64,000 nucleotides of DNA. Origin: Hanleya hanleyi (lineage: Eukaryota > Mollusca > Polyplacophora > Lepidopleurida > Hanleyidae). This document shows, in pieces, positions 35,666 to 46,456 of this stretch. Below the pieces are notes generated by a model. The model searched no databases, was not told the DNA's origin, and saw only the letters and a list, made by a program, of their open reading frames with translations. Both the position numbers and the translations under genes were made by a program. The DNA lies in the NCBI GenBank assembly GCA_036873755.1, contig JAVTVY010051535.1:1-64000 (forward strand), in the 5' to 3' direction. Within the stretch, counting starts at the first letter, position 1, and each line of letters starts with the position of its first letter.

Positions 35666-38600
35666 ATTAATTACACATATTTTCATGATATATTTTTTTC
35701 ATATTTTTTAATCTTTCGAAATAGCATGTAAAAAAAAACAAAGCCGCGCGCCGCTCTGAAATTAAGGGTATGGTGTAGCTACGTTCATGGTCTTTCAGAT
35801 CAGAGTAAAATCGGAGCGGCGCCCGGCTTAGTTTACACGAAAAGTTCATTAATTATACCCCTTTTCATGATATATTTTTTCCATATTTTTTAATCTTTCG
35901 AAATAGAATATAAAAAAAACAAAGCCGCGCGCCGCTCTGAAATTAAGGGTATGGTGTAGCTACGTACATGGTCTTTCAGATCAGATTAAAATCGGAGCGG
36001 CGCGCGGCTTAGTTTAGACTCAAAGTTAATTAATTATACCCCTTTTCATGATATATTTTTTTCCATATTTTTTAATCTTTCGAAATAGCATGTAAAAAAA
36101 CGAAGCCGTGCGTCGCTCTGAAATGTAGTGTATGGTGTAGCTACGTACGTGGTCTTTCAAACAGAGTAAAATGGGGGCGGCGCGCGGCTTAGTTTAGACG
36201 AAAAGTTCATTAATTATACCCCTTCTCATGATATATTTTTTTCATATTTTTTAATCTTTCGAAATAGCATATAAAAAAAACGAAGCCGCGCGCCGCTCTG
36301 ATATTAAGGCTATGGCGTAGCTACATACTTGGTTTTTCAGTTCAGATTAAAATCGGAGCGGCGCGCCGCTTAGTTTAGACGAAAAGTTCATTAATTATAC
36401 CACTTTTCATGATATATTTTTTTCATATTTTTTAATCTTTCGAAATAGCATATAAAAAAAAACGAAGCCGCGCGCCGCTCTGAAATTAAGGGTATGGCGT
36501 AGCTACATACTTGGTTTTTCAGATCAGATTAAAATCGGAGCGGCGCGCGGCTTAGTTTAGACGAAAAGTTAATTAATTATACCCCTTTTTATGATATATT
36601 TTTCCATATTTTTTAATCTTTCGAAATAGTATATAAAAAAAAACAAAGCCGCGCGCCGCTCTGAAATTAAGGGTATGGTGTAGCTACGTACGTGGTCTTT
36701 CAAAACAGAGTAAAATGGGAGCGGCGCGCGGCTTAGTTTAGACGAAAACTTCATTAATGATACCACTTTTCATGATATTTTTTTTAATATTTTTTAACCT
36801 TTCGAAATAGCATATAAAAAAATGAAGCCGCGCGCCGCTCTGAAATTAAGGGTATGGTGTAGCTACGTACGTGGTCTTTCAAAACAGAGTAAAATGGGAG
36901 CGGCGCGCGGCTTAGTTTAGACGAAATGTTCATTAATTATACCCCTTTTCATGATATATTTTTTTCATATTTTTTAATCTTTCGAAATAGCATATAAAAA
37001 AACGAAGCCGCGCGCCGCTCTGAAATTAAAGGTATGGTGTAGCTACGTACTTGGTTTTTCAGATCAGATTAAAATCGGAGCGGCGCGCGGCTTAGTTTAG
37101 AAGAAACGTTCATTAATTATACCCCTTTTCATGATATATTTTTTTCATATTTTTTAATCTTTCGAAATAGTATATTAAAAAAAACAATGCCGCGCGCCGC
37201 TCTGAAATTAAGGGTGTGGTGTAGCTACGTACATGGTCTTTCAGATCAGATTAAAATCGGAGCGGCGCGCGTCTTAGTTTAGACGAAAAGTTCATTAATT
37301 TTACCCCTTTTCGTGATATATTTTTTTCATATTTTCTAATCTTTCGAAATAGTATATAAAAAAACGAAGCCGCGCGCCGCTCTGAAATTAGGGGTACGGT
37401 GTAGCTACGTACGTAGTCTTTCAAAACAGAGTAAAATGGGAGCAGCGCGCGGCTTAGTTCAGACGAAAAGTTCATTAATTATACCCATTTTCATGATATA
37501 TTTTTTTCATATTTTTTAATCTTTCGAAATAAAGCCGCGCGCCGCTCTGAAATTAAGGGTATGGTGTAGCTACGTTCATGGTCTTTCAGATCAGAGTAAA
37601 ATCGGAGCGGCGCGCGGCTTAGTTTACACGAAAAGTTCATTAATTATACCCCTTTTCATGATATATTTTTTTCATATTTTTTAATCATTCGAAATAGCAT
37701 ATTAAAAAAACGAAGCGCGCCGCTCTCAAATTAAGGGTATGGTGTAGCTACGTTCGTGGTCTTTCTAAACAGAGTAAAATGGGAGCGGCGCGCGGCTTAG
37801 TTTAGACGAAAAGTTCATTAATTATACCGATTTTCATGATATATTTTTTTCATATTTTTTAATCTTTTGAAATAGCATATAAAAAAAACGAAGCCGCGCG
37901 CCGCTCTGAAATTAAGGGTATGGTGTAGCTACCTTCGTGGTCTTTCAAAACAGAGTAAAATTGGAGCGGAGCGCGGCTTAGTTTAGACGAAAAGCTCAAT
38001 AATTATACCCCTCTTCATAATATATTTTTTCATATTTTTAAATCTTTCGAAATAAGATATAAAAAAACGAAGCCGCGCGCCGCTCTGAAATTAATGGTAT
38101 GGTGTAGCTACCTTCGTGGTCTTTCAAAACAGAGTAAAATTGGAGCGGCGCGCGGCTTAGTTTAGACGAAAAGTTCATTAATTATACCCTTCTTCGTCAT
38201 ATATTTTTTTCATATTTTTTAATCTTTCGAAATAGCATGTAAAAAAAAACGAAGCCGCGCGCCGCTCTGAAATTAAGGGTATGGTGTAGCTACCTTCGTG
38301 GTCTTTCTAAACAGAGTAAAATTGGAGCGGCGCGCGGCTTAGTTTAGGCGAAAAGTTAAATAATTATACCCCACTTCATGATATATTTTTCCATATTTTT
38401 TAATCTTTCGAAATAAGATATAAAAAAAACGAAGCCGCGCGCCGCTCTGAAATTAAGGGCATGGTGTAGCTACGTTCGTGGTCTTTCTAAACAGAGTAAA
38501 ATTGGAGCGGCGCGCGGCTTAGTTTAGACGAAAACTTCATTAATTATACCCCTCTTCATGATATATTTTTTTCATATTTTTTAATCTTTTGAAATAGCAG

Positions 38601-41600
38601 ATAAAAAAAACGAAGCCGCGCGCCGCTCTGAAATTAAGGGTATAGTGTAGCTACGTACGTGGTCTTTCAAAACAGAGTAAAATGGGAGCGGCGCGCGGCT
38701 TAGTTTAGACGAAAAGTTCATTAATTATACCCCTTTTCATGATTTATTTTTTTCATATTTTTTAATCTTTCGAAATAGTATATAAAAAAAAACAAAGCCG
38801 CGCGCCGCTCTAAAATTAAGGGTATGGTGTAGCTACGTACATGGTCTTTCAGATCAGATTAAAATCGGAGCGGCGCGCGTCTTAGTTTAGACGAAAAGTT
38901 CATTAATTTTACCCCTTTTTGTGATATATTTTTTTCATATTTTTTAATCTTTCGAAATAGTATATAAAAAAACGAAGCCGCGCGCCGCTCTGAAATTAGG
39001 GGTACGGTGTAGCTACGTACGTAGTCTTTCAAAACAGAGTAAAATGGGAGCAGCGCGCGGCTTAGTTCAGACGAAAAGTTCATAAATTATACCAATTTTC
39101 ATGGTATATTTTTTTCATATTTTTTAATCTTTCGAAATAGCATGTAAAAAAAACAAAGCCGCGCGCCGCTCTGAAATTAAGGGTATGGTGTAGCTACGTT
39201 CATGGTCTTTCAGATCAGAGTAAAATCGGAGCAGCGCGCGGCTTAGTTTACACGAAAAGTTCATTAATTATACCCCTTTTCATGATATATTTTTTTCATA
39301 TTTTTTAATCTTTCGAAATAGTATATAAAAAAAACAAAGCCGCGCGTCGCTCTGAAATTAAGGGTATCGTGTAGCTACGTACATGGTCTTTCAGATCAGA
39401 TTAAAATCGGAGCGGCGCGCGGCTTAGTTTAGACGAAAAGTTCATTAATTATACCCCTTTTCATGATATATTTTTTTCCATATTTTTTAATCTTTCGAAA
39501 TAGCATGTAAAAAAACGAAGCCGTGCGCCGCTCCGAAATTTAGTGTATGGTGTAGCTACGTACGTGGTCTTTCAAAACAGAGTAAAATGGGAGCGGCGCG
39601 CGGCTTAGTTTAGACGAAAAGTTCATTAATTATACCCCTTCTCATGATATATTTTTTTCATATTTTTTAATCTTTCGAAATAGCATATAAAAAAAACGAA
39701 GCCGCGCGCCGCTCTGATATTAAGGGTATGGCGTAGCTACACACTTGGTTTTTCAGTTCAGATTAAAATCGGAGCGGCGCGCCGCTTAGTTTAGACGAAA
39801 AGTTCATTAATTATACCACTTTTCATGATATATTTTTTTCATATTTTTTAATCTTTCGAAATAGCATATAAAAAAAACGAAGCCGCGCGCCGCTCTGAAA
39901 TTAAGGGTATGGCGTAGCTACATACTTGGTTTTTCAGATCAGATTAAAATCGGAACGACGCGCGACTTAGTTTAGACGAAAAGTTAATTAATTATACCCC
40001 TTTTTATGATATATTTTTTCATATTTTTTAATCTTTCGAAATAGTATATAAAAAAAACAAAGCCGCGCGCCGCTCTGAAATTAAGGGTATGGTGTAGCTA
40101 CGTACGTGGTCTTTCAAAACAGAGTAAAATGGGAGCGGTGCGCGGCTTAGTTTAGACGAAAACTTCATTAATTATACCAGTTTTCATGATATATTTTTTT
40201 AATATCTTTTAATCTTTCGACATAGCATATAAAAAAAACGAAGCCGCGCGCCGCTCTGAAATTAAGGGTATGGTGTAGCTACGTACGTGGTCTTTCAAAA
40301 CAGAGCAAAATGGGAGCGGCGCGCGGCTTAGTTTAGACGAAAAGTTCATTAATTACACCCCTTTTCATGATATACTTTTTCATAAGTTTTAATCTTTCGA
40401 AATAGCATATAAAAAAAACGAAGCCGCGCGCCGCTCTGAAATTAAGGGTATGGCGTAGCTACATACTTGGTTTTTCAGATCAGATTAAAATCGGAGCGGC
40501 GCGCGGCTTAGTTTAGACGAAAAGTTTATTAATTATACCCATTTTCATGATATATTTTTTTCATATTTTTTAATCTTTCGAAATAGCATATAAAAAACGA
40601 AGCCGCGCGCCGCTCTGAAATTAAGGGTATGGTGTAGCTACGTACGTGGTCTTTCAAAACAGAGTAAAATGGGAGCGGCGCGCGGCTTAGTTTAGACGAA
40701 AAGTTCATTAATTATACCCCTTTTCATGATATATTTTTTTCATATTTTTTAATCTTTCGAAATAGCATATAATAAAAACGAAGCCGCCAGCCGCTCTGAA
40801 ATTAAGGGTATGGTGTAGCTACATACTTGGTTTTTCAGATCAGATTAAAATCGGAGCGGCGCGCGGCTTAGCTTAGACGAAAACTCAATCAATTATACCT
40901 CTCTTTATAATTTATATTTTTTATATTTTTGTACTGTTTCTAGATAGCAAATAAAACAAACACAGCCGGGCGCCGCTCTGAAATTAATGCTATGACGTGG
41001 CTGCATACAGGCTTGTTCAGAATAGCGTAGATCCACAGCGGCGCGCCGCTTATTTTTAAAGAAAAGTCGAGAAATATACAAGCCATTATTATTATCTTTT
41101 TAATTTACTTTAAAGGCTGGAAATTTATATGTCAAAGCAAAACCGCGCACCGCTATAAACTTAATGGTATGGTGTAACAACGTGCATGGTCTTTCAGAAT
41201 AGAGTAAAATTAGAGCGGCGCGCAGCTTAGTTTAGACGAAAAGTCTACTAATTATACCCCTCTTCATGGTATATATTTTTCATATTTTTTTTACTGTTTC
41301 GAGATAATATATAAAAAACAAAGCCGCGCGCCGCTCTGAAATTAAGGGTATGGTGTAGCTACGTAGATGGTCTTTTAAAATAGAGTAAAATCAGAGCGGC
41401 GCGCGGCTTAGTTTAAACGAAAATTCAATCAATTATACCTCACTTTATAATACATATTTTTTTATTTTTTTTACTGTTTCGAGATAGTATATAAAAAAAA
41501 CAAAGCCGCGCGCCGCTCTAAAATTAAGGGCATGGTGTAGCTAGGTATATGGTCTTTCAGATCAGATTAAAATCGGAGCGGCGCGCGGCTTAGTTTAGAA

Positions 41601-42336
41601 GAAAATTCTATCAATTATAGCCCTCTAAGTAATTTTTTTTTCATATTGTTTAATGTTTTGAGATAGCATACAAAAAAAAACAAAGCCGCGCGCCGCCCTA
41701 AAATTAATGGCATGGTGAAGCTGTATACAGGCTTGTTCAGAATAGTGTAGATCCTCAGCGGCGCGTCCCTTAATTTAGACGAAAAGTTCATTAATTATAC
41801 CCATTTTCATGATATATTTTTTCATATTTTTCACTCTTTCGAAATAGTATATAAAACAAACAAAGCCGCGCGTCGCTCTAAAATTAAGGATATGGTGTAG
41901 CTACGTACGTGGTCTTTCAGAACAGAGTAAAATAGGAGCGGCGCTCGGCTTAGTTTAGACGAAAAGTCAATCAATTATACCTCTCTTTATAATATATATA
42001 TTTTTTTTTTTTTTTACTGTTTCGAGATAGCAAATAAAAAAAACCGTGCGCCGCTCTAAAATTAAGGGTATGGTGTAGCTAGGTATATGGTCTTTCAGAT
42101 GAGATTAAAATCGGAGCGGCGCGCGGCTTAGTTTAGAAGAACAGTCTATCAATTATAACCCTCTAAGTAATTTTTTTCTTCATATTGATATGTGAAAAAA
42201 CAAAACCGCGCGCCGCTCTAAAATTAACGGTATGGTGTAGCTACATGCATGGTCTTTCAGAATATAGCAAAATCAGAGCGGCGCGCATTTTAGTTTACAC
42301 GAAAAGTCCATTAATTATACCCCTTTACATGATATG
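35649..42336 (-). repeat. 180-bp satellite, reverse array (about 37 units)
   Basis: Same unit as 21993-35648, inverted. Units near the centre resemble the forward units next to the switch (variants with GATCTGAAAGACCATGTA on the plus-sense unit). The outer 1.4 kb (about 40900-42300) is much more diverged, with altered stems and changed spacing, unlike the outer left end. Frames at 35667-35849, 36569-36766, 37251-37475 and 38859-39083 are satellite by-products. Confidence 0.95.
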
Positions 42337-42545
42337 AGACGAATCGGCATTTCATATGTCGAATATCCATTGAATATCCAATATCAAACGAATATCCATC
42401 GAATATCCAACGAATATCCAACGAATATCAAATGAATATCCAACGAATATCCACAGAATATTTTTGAATATTTAACCTTTGTAAACCGAACCTGTGAGAT
42501 CCGAATGTCCAATGTCCAATATCCAATAGCAAACCCACTTCACAC
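42304..42545 (-). repeat. right terminal inverted repeat of giant element
   Basis: Complement of the left end. It has CCTTTACATGATATGAGACG and AATCGGCATTTCATA, then subrepeats AACGAATATCC, then TTTGTAAACCGAACCTGTGA and CAAACCCACTTCACAC. It has fewer 11-bp subrepeats than the left copy. Confidence 0.85.
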
Positions 42546-42576
42546 CGCTTCTCAGCCGGGCTTTTATTGCAGCTGT
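42546..42576 (-). repeat. fragment of Penelope-like 5' region with AATAAAAGC hairpin, copy b
   Basis: 42553-42575 read on the minus strand is a 23-nt hairpin (arms CAGCTG/CGGCTG, loop containing AATAAAAG) flanked by TCTCAG, as at 16179-16205. It abuts the right end of the giant element, so that element may have inserted into such a repeat. Confidence 0.6.
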
Positions 42577-42604
42577 GATCGCAGATCAACTAACTTCTCT
42601 GATC

Positions 42605-42770
42605 TTAATGGGTGAGCATCGATGTTTTAATGATTTAATGTGTATATGTTGTTATATGTTGGATTACTAAGTTATTGGCTTGAGTACCTAGAATTTTGTT
42701 TGATCGTCGCTATATAGCTGAAGTGTTGCTGAAGGCGACGTTAAACCTTAATTCTCTCTATCTCCCTGAT
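42605..42770 (+). mobile_element. I-type LINE 3' tail, solo fragment
   Basis: GGATTACTAAGTTATTGGCT, TGAGTACCTAGAATTTTGTT, TGATCGTCGCTATATAGCTG and GGCGACGTTAAACCTTAATT followed by CTCTCTATCTC match the 3' ends at 46.3-46.45 kb and 58.65-58.78 kb. No coding part remains. Confidence 0.85.
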
Positions 42771-42990
42771 GGAGTAAACGCCTCAATATGGGATAAACCT
42801 GATAAATGCAGGAATACACAGAAAGACTAGCCTGTAATGCCCGACGTCTTACGGATTAAATTTCCCACCAAAAACAATAAACCTACATATATTTGTCGAA
42901 TGACTTGTACAGAGGGCGGACCTCGGGGACTAACAATCCACCAGCATAAATAAATAACAAAAGGTGGTATCTTCAAGTCTGACACTAAAT

Positions 42991-43571
42991 TTAACCCTAT
43001 CTGGCCTGGGCTTCTTGGGACCAGTCCAGGCCTGAGGGGGGGGGGGGGAGGGCGAAATGGTCCCCAACTAATTATTTTGTTACCAATTGTGCTAGAGGGC
43101 TGAAACTCACCACACTATACCCTTGGGTCAAGCTCTACCAGAAAACGTACAAAAATTCCGAGATGGCCGCAATGATGACGTCACAGTGACGTCATTTTCA
43201 AAAAACAGCATTTTTTGTTCGATTTTTCGGTCAGGTTTTCCAATTTTTTATTTAAGCAATTTCACTGCAAAAACTTAATGATAAATTAGTAATGATCAAT
43301 GTGAAATAAAACAGTTTTTGCTCACTTTCCATCGCGGAAAAACAGATATTTTGAAGAAATATAACAAAAACATCACTTTTTTGGTACCACCACGTGGTCG
43401 TGATCTTGAATTTACCCATGATCCTCTGCATGGGGGGTTATGCAAATAGGCTCAAAATGGCCCCAATATGAAAGACTATAAAGTCACGAAGATTCAGCTC
43501 TGCATTTGTTGTCGTTCCATAGATAGCGCAGAAAGTTTGGTGGGGGGGGAGGTGGGATTTGGTAGGGTTAA
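42991..43571 (-). mobile_element. piggyBac-like MITE, copy C (573 bp plus TTAA)
   Basis: TTAA at 42991-42994 and 43568-43571; ends CCCTATCTGGC and GGTAGGG. Inverted relative to copies A and B. Carries two perfect TGACGTCA sites (43176-43183 and 43187-43194) and the octamer complement ATGCAAAT (43440-43447). Confidence 0.85.
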
Positions 43572-43576
43572 TGGTC

Positions 43577-43653
43577 ACGAGCTTTCGTAGATAATGGATA
43601 CCTGCTCCGGTCACCTGCCAAAGCAGATTTACACTATCTGCGAAAGCTCGTGT
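43577..43653. repeat. 18-bp inverted repeat with GAAAGC boxes (possible decayed hammerhead)
   Basis: CACGAGCTTTCGTAGATA (43577-43594) is complementary to TATCTGCGAAAGCTCGTG (43636-43653), apart from one mismatch. On the plus strand CTGCCAAA, a GCAGAT/ATCTGC stem and GAAAGC follow each other like hammerhead stem II and its flanks. The CTGATGA core is degenerate, so activity is not expected. Confidence 0.4.
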
Positions 43654-43859
43654 CCACTAAACTTAGTCTTAAAGATGCCACCCTTTGTTACTCATTTATG
43701 CTGCTGGATTATTAGTCCGCGAGGCCTGCCCTCTGTACATGTCATTCGACAAATAAAGGTGTCTTAAAAGTGCCACCCTTGGTAATACATTTATACTACA
43801 CAGACTAACACGGCTACCCCCTATTTTATCAATCCACCTGCAGAATCCCACAACTTACA

Positions 43860-44035
43860 TGTAATAAATTGGAGCGATATGCAAAAGTACAAAATTGGAG
43901 TGATATGCAACAGGTGGGAAAAATTGACGTCTGGCGACTAAAGAGCAACCATATGACTCTACAGGAAAGTATTCGTCGACACCCAACATTTCAGATCCGA
44001 GAATACGGTGGATTCTCGGACGTAGCCTTAGCCCA
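43860..44035 (+). repeat. second copy of Penelope-like 5' region
   Basis: GGTGGGAAAAATTGACG, GCAACCATATGACTCTACAG, GAAAGTATTCGTCGACACCC, AACATTTCAGA and GGTGGATTCTCGGACGTAGC match the minus strand of 16200-16335 in order. No RT follows here. Confidence 0.7.
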
Positions 44036-44089
44036 AGCCAGATAGAGTTAATACAAACAAACGCCACGATTGTGGTGAAATAAACGAAA

Positions 44090-45093
44090 GGTTCGAAAAT
44101 GAAGAAAAAAATTGAAATGGTTTCTCTGCGTGATAACTCGGTAAAAGAACGGCTTTCAAGACGAGAGGGGAAGATGTGAACAGCATATACCAATCACATT
44201 TAATTACAAGCTGTGGTATTTTTTCAGAGCTATTAGCCACGTCTGTTGACTTACTGATTCGAGCAATACAAATATAATCGATACCAGAAATATATGCAAT
44301 ATATCCCTGTTCTGCAAACCACCCATGACAACATGTAAAACTATATCAAAACCATTCTTAGCGTCTTGCGTTCCTGGTTCACTCCATCGACACACGATGA
44401 ATACCGACAATAGCACTGGATTGATAACCATAATTACAGTGAATTACTCTGGAATAAGGGTCCTTTAAGTATGTACATTCGGGATATCGTTGTCTGAAAC
44501 GAAGGCGTGTGCCAACAGTCCAACCTACTCCAAGTCTCTTTGATCCCTTTGCGATACAAGGTCCATCGTATTTATGCATGGCGAAGTGATTTTGTGTGCT
44601 TTCGTGTTTTCAATATATTCATGTTAGACAAACAAATGTCTGTTTAAGCCTGTAACAACTGGAATGTTTGAAGACTGGAGCCTCACAAGCTACGAGATAC
44701 TCGTTATGTATAGCGGCATCACGAACGAAGCATTGATTAGAAAACATATACTATTAATTCATTGTTTTGTATCATACAGTTCAAGGTATTGCCTTTGGCG
44801 CCCTAAGGACATCATAGCAGATTGACGGATTATTTTGACGACCGTTTCGTAATGTCAGGGATGGAAGGATTAGTTTCTGACAGCTTATCAATAAACATCT
44901 GTTACTAGCGAAATTTTTATAAACAAATAACACGGAGAATTCCCTTTTATGTGTAACCTGTCACCTCATTTGTTTTGATAGCCATGCTATTTTATTTTAC
45001 CTCCAAGTGTGATTGAAAGGGCGGCTTTCTCATTGTCCCAAAAATGTCTTCTCCCAATTTTTATCACTGACAATATTTAACGGGTTAAATATT
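44090..45093. repeat. dispersed segmental duplication, copy 1 (left part)
   Basis: Matches 59345-60358 over about 1 kb in the same orientation; for example ACTGGATTGATAACCATAAT, GTACATTCGGGATATCGTTG and TCTGAAACGAAGG occur in both. A minus-strand frame (44379-44579, with RFRQRYPECTY and IHCNYGYQSS) is partly kept in the other copy (RFRQRYPECTY, IHLNYGYQSS). That could be a coding relic, but no family is recognised. Confidence 0.8.
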
Positions 45094-45750
45094 ATGAAAA
45101 TATTGCCTTGTTTTGAGGGGAATATGCAGTTTTGTTGCCCCGAGGATGTGCATATTGCCCGAGCCGCAGGCGAGGGCAATATGCACAGCCGTGGGGCAAG
45201 GAAACTGCATATTCCACTCACAACAAGGCAATAATTTCATTATTATATTTATCAACTTAACTCTGTGTTAATCTATTATCTCTCGAGCAAAATAATGTTT
45301 TATGTTTATTTTGGAAGAGCGCAATCCTTCTGAGTTGATTACTTTCAGTGGGCAATAGCATAGCCAGCAACATTATTTTTCATGCACGAGATTCAACTGA
45401 ATCGGAGCTGCTTCACTACTATCGTGTAAATCTTGCAACGCACGTATAGTTGTTCGATGCCGCTTGTTAGTTACTCCAATAATGTGCTTGGGTACGATTC
45501 TACTTACAATTAGATGGGGGGGGGGGAGATAATTTATTTCTGCTGTGTTTTCCAGCTAAAATCAACTCGACGAATTGCTCCGTGATCGGCTGTTTGCAGC
45601 GCGACTGAGAGAACGGGGCGACCTCTGCTGTAATTATCTCCCTTTAGTGTATATTCCATGGGGGATGGAATATGCAGTTTTATTGACCCGGGAATATGCA
45701 GTTTTATCTCATTACAATTTATATAGGGAGAAACTCTAATAAATATAATA
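45094..45750. mobile_element. insertion relative to paralogous empty site
   Basis: The paralogue reads GGGTTAAATATTTTCAATTA at 60350-60369. Here GGGTTAAATATT is followed by about 660 bp before TCCAATTATTC resumes. The insert holds a 133-bp palindrome (45101-45233), a G-run (45516-45526), and GGAATATGCAGTTTTATTGA plus GGGAATATGCAGTTTTAT near its right end (45667-45700). The element class is not recognised. Confidence 0.6.
45101..45233. repeat. 133-bp near-perfect palindrome
   Basis: Starts TATTGCCTTGTTTTGAGG and ends CAACAAGGCAATA. Inner arms GGAATATGCAGTTTTGTTGC and GGGCAAGGAAACTGCATATT are complementary, as are GTGCATATTGCCC and GGGCAATATGCAC around the centre GAGCCGCAGGCGA. It can fold into one long hairpin. 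Confidence 0.85.
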
Positions 45751-45925
45751 ATTCCAATTATTCCCAAAGTTTTCTAACAATATGTCATACGAAACTGAAT
45801 CAGACATGAAAAAGAAATCCTGACAGCATGAAGCTTCAATGACAGGCATTTATTTGATCTGTAAATACGATTGGTTTAGTTGATAATAATGTTCAGACGA
45901 TTATGTGTAATGATATGAGTGGAAT
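45751..45925. repeat. dispersed segmental duplication, copy 1 (right part)
   Basis: Continues the homology with 60360-60518 (AAACTGAATCAGACATGAAA, TGTAAATACGATT, GTGTAATGATATGAG). The other copy is interrupted by a LINE immediately after ATGATATGAG. Confidence 0.75.
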
Positions 45926-46079
45926 TGGTATACTTCCAGTATCTTCATTTCAGTACATATCACAGATCCAACAAAAGATTCGCCTCAAGTATAGACGTCA
46001 GGTTCTACAATCAGTATTCAATCGTCGCTCGCAAAAGAATTTCCACATCAATAATCGACAGAACTTTACGTTCGACAGT

Positions 46080-46419
46080 TGCTATACGCACCTGAACAGC
46101 CAGAAACGTTTCGATCAAGCCATGATCAGGCGATGTAGAATCGGCCATGCAAGATTAACTCACAGTAAAACATATTCTTATCGACTGTATAGATTTTAAG
46201 ATTGTAAGAGATTGTTTTTATCGAGCGACTATACGTTCGAAGATCTTTTTATTCAGGTGAGGAACTGTGTCTTGGGTTATTTGAGAGAAATCGGTTTGTC
46301 GCATAAGTTTTAATGTGCGTATGTTGTGTTGGATTACTAAGTTATTGGCTTGAGTACTTAGAATTCTGTTTGATCGTCGCTATATAGCTGAAATATTGCT
46401 GCACGCGACGTTAAACATT

Positions 46420-46456
<37 letters not shown>
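46080..46456 (+). mobile_element. 3' end of I-type LINE
   Basis: In the frame 45903-46199 the last 40 or so residues (CYTHLNSQKRFDQAMIRRCR, IGHARLTHS) are the ORF2 C-terminus, matching 58360-58450. The 3' UTR follows, with GGATTACTAAGTTATTGGCT, TCGTCGCTATATAGCTGAAA and GCGACGTTAAACATTAATTC. It ends in a (CT)n microsatellite (46424-46456). The residues before about position 60 of the frame are not LINE-like. Confidence 0.8.
46424..46456 (+). repeat. (CT)n microsatellite, LINE tail
   Basis: About 16 CT dinucleotides directly after GACGTTAAACATTAATT. Equivalent CT runs end the LINE copies at about 58765-58781 and (complement) 60519-60530, so this is the element's own 3' tail and not a chance microsatellite. 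Confidence 0.9.

Larger units (their letters stand above)
21747..42545. mobile_element. giant 20.8-kb foldback element made of inverted 180-bp satellite arrays
   Basis: Terminal inverted repeats (21747-22010 and 42304-42545) enclose two opposing satellite arrays of the same 180-bp unit, about 76 copies forward and about 37 copies reverse, meeting at about 35650. No transposase, RT or other ORF beyond satellite-derived frames is present. The architecture (short unique ends, inner subrepeats, long arms built of tandem repeats) recalls the Drosophila FB foldback elements, on a much larger scale. Clean target duplications could not be found: left flank ends CCACCAGCT, right flank begins CGCTTCTCAG, giving at best GCT. 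Confidence 0.8.
42890..43760. repeat. inverted repeat of Penelope-type terminal sequence, split by MITE copy C
   Basis: 42890-42990 is the reverse complement of about 43655-43760 (ATTTATGCTGCTGGATTATT, GCCCTCTGTACATGTCATTC, GACAAATA). Between them sit MITE copy C and a stem region (43577-43653). The continuation AAGTGCCACCCTTGG and CAGACTAACACGGCTACCCC (about 43768-43822) resembles ends that I associate with Neptune-type Penelope elements of vertebrates. Confidence 0.55.

Noticed and set aside
21993..42336. Recurring 60-75-codon frames in the 180-bp array (peptide starting MNFSSKLSRAPL)
   Set aside because: The period is divisible by three and the DNA is repeated, so a shared peptide is automatic. 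Poly-T length changes shift the frame in neighbouring units, stops follow each unit, and both orientations show the same frame. No sign of protein-level selection can be claimed.
21735..42556. Target-site duplication for the giant foldback element
   Set aside because: Only GCT is shared directly outside the two ends (CCAGCT left, CGCTTC right), which is too short and not aligned at the same offset to count.
44379..44579. Minus-strand frame with RFRQRYPECTY, partly kept in the 59.8-kb copy, as a gene
   Set aside because: Conservation is explained by the DNA-level duplication, neighbouring frames in the second copy have stops, and no family is recognisable. Kept only as a remark under the duplication.
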